Source: Prevotellaceae bacterium
Lineage (GTDB): Bacteria; Bacteroidota; Bacteroidia; Bacteroidales; UBA932
Length of the DNA: 8,393 nt
Reading direction: 5' to 3'
Assembly (NCBI GenBank): GCA_031259805.1
Contig: JAIRKX010000229.1
Span: forward strand, 1-8,393
Below the pieces are notes generated by a model that was not told where the DNA came from, searched no databases, and saw only the letters and a list, made by a program, of their open reading frames with translations. The stretch's first letter is position 1, and each line of letters starts with the position of its first letter. This document shows, piece after piece, positions 5,913 to 8,393 of this stretch. The translations under genes and the position numbers were made by a program.

Positions 5913-7931
5913 TTAACGGTCATGGACGATGGCTGCCAGTAATTCGTCCGACGCGATATTGGGCAGGGTTACAATCAGCGCGGGCGTGCGCGCCATGGCA
6001 CGACGGATGGTAAACAGAGCGCCGTCGTTACGCGCCCAGCTGCGACGGGCTATTCCGTTAGTAACATCCCAGAATAACATGCTTTTCAGCCGGCGATCGG
6101 CCTCGTCGCTGCCGTCGAGCGTAAGCCCGAAGCCGCCGTTAATGACTTCGCCCCAGCCTACGCCGCCGCCATTGTGGATAGATACCCATGTGGCGCCGCG
6201 GAACGAGTCGCCAATCACGTTTTGTATAGACATATCGGCCGTGAAGCGCGAGCCGTCGTAGATGTTTGACGTTTCGCGGTAAGGCGAATCCGTGCCCGAC
6301 ACATCGTGATGGTCGCGCCCGAGTACTACCGGCGCGCTGATTTCCCCTGCACGGATAGCCGCGTTCATTCTTTCGGCAATCCGAATGCGGCCTTCGCCGT
6401 CGGCATACAGGATGCGCGCTTGCGACCCGACAACCAGATTATGCTGCGACGCTGCGCGAATCCATTGTATATTATCTTCTAATTGCGGACGGATGCACGC
6501 GGGCGCCGTGCGGTAGAGGTCTTCCAGCACATCGAGTGCAATCCGGTCGGTAACGGCCAGATCCGACGCCTTGCCCGAAGTGCACACCCACCGGTACGGG
6601 CCAAATCCGTAATCGAAAAACAACGGCCCCATGATATCCTGAATATACGAACGGTATTTAAAATCGCCGTTGGGCTGCAGCACATCCGCTCCGGCGCGCG
6701 ACGCTTCGAGGAGAAAAGCATTGCCGTAATCAAAAAAATACATCCCGCGGTCGGCCAGCGTATTGATGGCCGCCACTTGCCGGCGCAACGACGCTGCGAC
6801 CTTTTCTTGAAACACCGCCGGCTCTTCGGCCATCAGGCGGTTCGCTTCGTCGAACGACACATCGACCGGATAATAACCGCCGGCATACGGATTATGCAAC
6901 GACGTCTGGTCGCTGCCGATGTCGGGGCGGATATTTTCCCGTACTAACCGTTCCCATAAATCGACCACATTGCCCTGATAGGCGATCGACACCGTTTCCC
7001 GATTGGCCATCGCTTTGCGGATGCGCGGTAGCAGACGGTCAAGGTCGGTGTACACCTCGTTAACCCACCCCTGCGAATAGCGGGTTTGCACGGCCTTCGG
7101 GTTGATTTCCGCCACTACGCCGACAATACCTGCCACCACCGCCGCCTTCGGCTGTGCACCCGACATGCCGCCAAGCCCACTGCTGACAAACAGTTTTCCG
7201 CCTGCCTCCCTGTCGCTCGATTTCATCACGCGACGCACGGCGTTCATCACCGTAATGGTTGTGCCGTGAACAATCCCCTGCGGCCCGATGTACATAAACG
7301 AACCGGCAGTCATCTGCCCGTATTGCGAAACACCCAGCGCATTAAATTTCTCCCAGTGGTCTTTACTCGAATAATTGGGAATGACCATACCATTGCTCAC
7401 CACCACGCGCGGCGCGTCCCTGTGCGACGGGAACACTCCCAGCGGATGTCCCGAATAAAGCGCCAGCGTTTGCTCGTCGGTCATCGTAGCGAGGTATTGC
7501 ATCGTCAGCAGGTACTGCGCCCAATTTTGGAACACGGCCCCGTTGCCGCCGTACGTAATCAACTCGTGCGGATGCTGCGCTACGGCCTCGTCGAGGTTAT
7601 TGCTCAACATGTGCATAATAGTAGCCGCCTGCAACGAGCGGTGCGGGTACTCATGCACCGGACGTGCATATATTTTATAGTCGGGACGAAAGCGGTACAT
7701 ATAAATTCGCCCGTATTGCTCCAGTTCGCGGTAAAATTCCGGCGCCAGCGTAGCGTGGTGTTTAGCGGGAAAATAGCGTAGCGCATTCTTTAACGCCAGT
7801 ATTTTTTCGTCCCCCGTTAATATCTCCTTCCGTTTCGGCGCATGATTAATAGCCGGATCGTAGACTTTTGGCAGAGGTAACTCATCGGGAATCCCCTGCA
7901 ATAAAAATTGCTGAAATTGTGCAGTAGTCAT
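5913..7931 (-). CDS. hutU: Urocanate hydratase
   Basis: Converts urocanate to 4-imidazolone-5-propionate, the second step of histidine breakdown, using tightly bound NAD+ in the cytoplasm. At 672 residues it is the long form found in Bacteroidota and some eukaryotes rather than the ~555-residue Pseudomonas type. Family landmarks, in order: ITYGGNGAVFQNW (125-137), the NAD-binding SSGLGGMSGAQPKAA (250-264), FDYGFGPYRWVCTSG (439-453) with the conserved Cys450, GRDHHDVSGTDSPYRET (538-554) and HNGGGVGWGEVINGGFG (586-602). The start is taken at ATG 7931, not the longer frame to 7997, because the -7 promoter box at 7950-7957 lies inside that extension and the extra 22 residues look unlike protein. 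The upstream bases are A-rich with no Shine-Dalgarno, normal for this phylum. No hutH, hutI, hutG or ftcD gene is nearby in the window, which is unusual for a hut gene. Confidence 0.96.
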   Translation of the reverse strand: MTTAQFQQFLLQGIPDELPLPKVYDPAINHAPKRKEILTGDEKILALKNALRYFPAKHHATLAPEFYRELEQYGRIYMYRFRPDYKIYARPVHEYPHRSLQAATIMHMLSNNLDEAVAQHPHELITYGGNGAVFQNWAQYLLTMQYLATMTDEQTLALYSGHPLGVFPSHRDAPRVVVSNGMVIPNYSSKDHWEKFNALGVSQYGQMTAGSFMYIGPQGIVHGTTITVMNAVRRVMKSSDREAGGKLFVSSGLGGMSGAQPKAAVVAGIVGVVAEINPKAVQTRYSQGWVNEVYTDLDRLLPRIRKAMANRETVSIAYQGNVVDLWERLVRENIRPDIGSDQTSLHNPYAGGYYPVDVSFDEANRLMAEEPAVFQEKVAASLRRQVAAINTLADRGMYFFDYGNAFLLEASRAGADVLQPNGDFKYRSYIQDIMGPLFFDYGFGPYRWVCTSGKASDLAVTDRIALDVLEDLYRTAPACIRPQLEDNIQWIRAASQHNLVVGSQARILYADGEGRIRIAERMNAAIRAGEISAPVVLGRDHHDVSGTDSPYRETSNIYDGSRFTADMSIQNVIGDSFRGATWVSIHNGGGVGWGEVINGGFGLTLDGSDEADRRLKSMLFWDVTNGIARRSWARNDGALFTIRRAMARTPALIVTLPNIASDELLAAIVHDR

Positions 7932-7949
7932 ATTTTTTTTAATCTTACA

Positions 7950-7957
7950 CAAAGATA
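7950..7957 (-). promoter_or_regulatory. Bacteroidota -7 promoter box (TATCTTTG) for hutU
   Basis: On the minus strand TATCTTTG matches TAnnTTTG exactly, 18 bases before the hutU ATG at 7931. The predicted leader is only about 12-14 bases and A-rich. No -33 TTTG is seen at the usual spacing. The box decides the hutU start, because the longer open frame would begin upstream of it. Confidence 0.65.
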
Positions 7958-7973
7958 CGGGAAAATTAGGAAT

Positions 7974-7987
7974 TGCCCTTTCGGGCA
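7974..7987. repeat. Small hairpin upstream of the hutU promoter
   Basis: TGCCC-TTTC-GGGCA is a perfect 5-bp inverted repeat with a 4-base loop; on the minus strand the loop is GAAA, a stable GNRA tetraloop if transcribed. It lies 17 bp upstream of the hutU -7 box, about where a -33 element or regulator would bind. A role as an operator is conceivable but not shown. Confidence 0.35.
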
Positions 7988-8028
7988 TACATATCAACAG
8001 CGCGACGCCATCTATATACCCTTCGGAC

Positions 8029-8064
8029 CGGAAGCGCCGGCAGATGGTTCCGCCGGCGCTTCCG
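8029..8064. repeat. Perfect 13-bp GC-rich inverted repeat
   Basis: CGGAAGCGCCGGC (8029-8041) and GCCGGCGCTTCCG (8052-8064) are exact reverse complements around a 10-base loop. Two further pairs are possible outside one mismatch. This would be a very stable stem on either strand. There is no T-run on either side, so it is not a typical intrinsic terminator. It may be a dispersed intergenic repeat, a protein-binding site, or the 3' end of a transcript from the right. Confidence 0.7.
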
Positions 8065-8095
8065 ATCGTTGCATTTCCTGTGAAAAAGTCCCGAC

Positions 8096-8295
8096 GTGTC
8101 CGGAATGAGCGCCAATTGTCTCGAGACTTTAGTCGAAAGACTCGAGACTCTAACCAACAGACACGAGACTATTGGCCAAAGACACGAGTCTATGGCCAAA
8201 GACACGAGTCTTTCGATCAGAGACACGAGTCTTTTGATCAGAGACACGAGTCTTTTGGTCAAAGACACGAGACTATTGGTACTCATTCCGGACAC
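8096..8295. repeat. 200-bp palindromic element: eight ~21-bp tandem repeats inside 28-bp terminal inverted repeats
   Basis: Eight tandem units run from 8116 to 8282; the shared CGAG starts at 8122, 8143, 8164, 8185, 8205, 8226, 8247 and 8268. All steps are 21 bp except one of 20. The core AGACACGAGTCT (copies 4-7) is itself a hairpin: AGAC, loop ACGA, GTCT. Copies 1-3 and 8 carry CGAGACT instead. The ends, 8096-8123 and 8268-8295, are inverted repeats matching at 25 of 28 positions and beginning GTGTCCGGAATGAG. Aligned end to end without gaps, the two 100-bp halves match at 75 of 100 positions. The single 20-bp unit lies at the exact centre (TGGCCA, 8193-8198). The 20-bp unit breaks any reading frame, so it is more likely a structural DNA/RNA element than a gene. 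Function unknown. Confidence 0.85.
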
Positions 8296-8352
8296 TTCGG
8301 TTCGTTGCGGCGTCTTGTTAACCATATTTATTAATTTAATACGTAATTGCTT

Positions 8353-8393
8353 ATGAGTAGAACTCAGCCAATACGAGATGCGGATTATATCGC
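8353..8393 (+). CDS. Start of a gene cut by the window end; possibly a tyrosine recombinase
   Basis: An ATG at 8353 opens a frame of 13 complete codons to the window edge: MSRTQPIRDADYI. TQPIRD near the start recalls the N-terminus of small phage/XerD-type tyrosine recombinases seen in Firmicutes and Bacteroidota, where such a motif precedes the catalytic fold. Fourteen residues cannot establish this, and no catalytic residue is in view. The upstream DNA is AT-rich with no exact promoter box or ribosome site. If real, the gene begins 58 bases after the palindromic repeat element, so the element could lie in its leader or be functionally tied to it. Confidence 0.35.
   Translation, partial: MSRTQPIRDADYI

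Larger units (their letters stand above)
7932..8352. other. 421-bp gene-free, structure-rich spacer upstream of hutU
   Basis: Divergent spacer between hutU (-) and the partial frame at 8353 (+). It contains the hutU promoter, a small hairpin (7974-7987), a perfect GC-rich inverted repeat (8029-8064) and a 200-bp palindromic tandem-repeat element (8096-8295), each listed separately. The final ~40 bases before 8353 are AT-rich with no exact TAnnTTTG. Reading frames stay open through it on both strands only because the repeat unit is about 21 bp and lacks stops; I do not call a gene here. Confidence 0.6.

Noticed and set aside
5388..5942. 184-residue plus-strand frame opposite the nuclease gene
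   Set aside because: The nuclease on the minus strand has the family motifs and a promoter. The antisense frame is a shadow.
7932..7997. 22-residue N-terminal extension of urocanate hydratase
   Set aside because: It contains the TATCTTTG promoter box, so it would lie upstream of transcription; the ATG at 7931 gives the normal family N-terminus.
8096..8295. CRISPR array
   Set aside because: The units are contiguous 21-bp tandem repeats with no unique spacers, and no cas gene is visible.
7966..8325. Minus-strand frame of 119 residues with LVSL heptads through the tandem repeats, reaching into the hutU promoter
   Set aside because: It is open because the repeat unit is about 21 bp without stops. 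The 20-bp unit breaks the heptad, and the tail crosses the GC hairpin and the hutU promoter. No family is recognisable.
8044..8356. Plus-strand frames of 86-96 residues through the same repeats
   Set aside because: Two frames are equally open with no ribosome site or promoter, and the pattern changes frame at the 20-bp unit, as expected of a non-coding repeat.

Overview
The window looks like ordinary Bacteroidota (most likely Bacteroidales) chromosome, with mixed core and metabolic genes separated by repeat-rich spacers. The order-level call rests on three exact matches to the Bacteroidota -7 promoter element TAnnTTTG, each placed just upstream of a gene start; on the near absence of Shine-Dalgarno sequences; and on the protein types: a long-form urocanate hydratase, a ~500-residue LptF/LptG permease, and a PDDEXK-type transposase/nuclease with a coiled-coil tail. 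The exact genus cannot be read from the sequence.

Layout. Positions 1-354 are gene-free and hold REP-like paired hairpins, a nested inverted repeat, and a promoter that abuts the next gene. At 355-1110 (+) lies an alpha/beta hydrolase with a complete Ser-Asp-His triad. A 185-bp convergent spacer follows, with direct repeats and five tandem 7-bp units. From 5873 down to 1296 four minus-strand genes are packed as one probable operon: a PDDEXK/Rpn-like nuclease, an LptF/LptG-family lipopolysaccharide export permease that starts with TTG 3 nt after the preceding stop, methionyl-tRNA formyltransferase (fmt), and a MacB/FtsX-type ABC permease. The gaps are 3, 12 and 15 nt. Upstream, 5913-7931 (-) encodes urocanate hydratase (hutU) with its own promoter. 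The rest of the histidine-utilisation pathway is not in the window.

Positions 7932-8352 are gene-free and highly structured. They hold the hutU promoter, a 5-bp hairpin, a perfect 13-bp GC-rich inverted repeat, and a striking 200-bp element. The element has eight tandem ~21-bp units, each nearly self-complementary, enclosed by 28-bp terminal inverted repeats (25/28), and the whole forms a long imperfect palindrome (75 of 100 positions pair). A plus-strand reading frame starting at 8353 runs off the end; its first residues recall the N-terminus of small tyrosine recombinases, but only weakly.

Functionally, fmt serves translation initiation, the LptF/G protein serves outer-membrane lipopolysaccharide export, and hutU serves histidine catabolism. 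The nuclease gene at the head of the likely essential operon is the main gene-level oddity, and the 200-bp palindromic repeat element is the main non-coding one.
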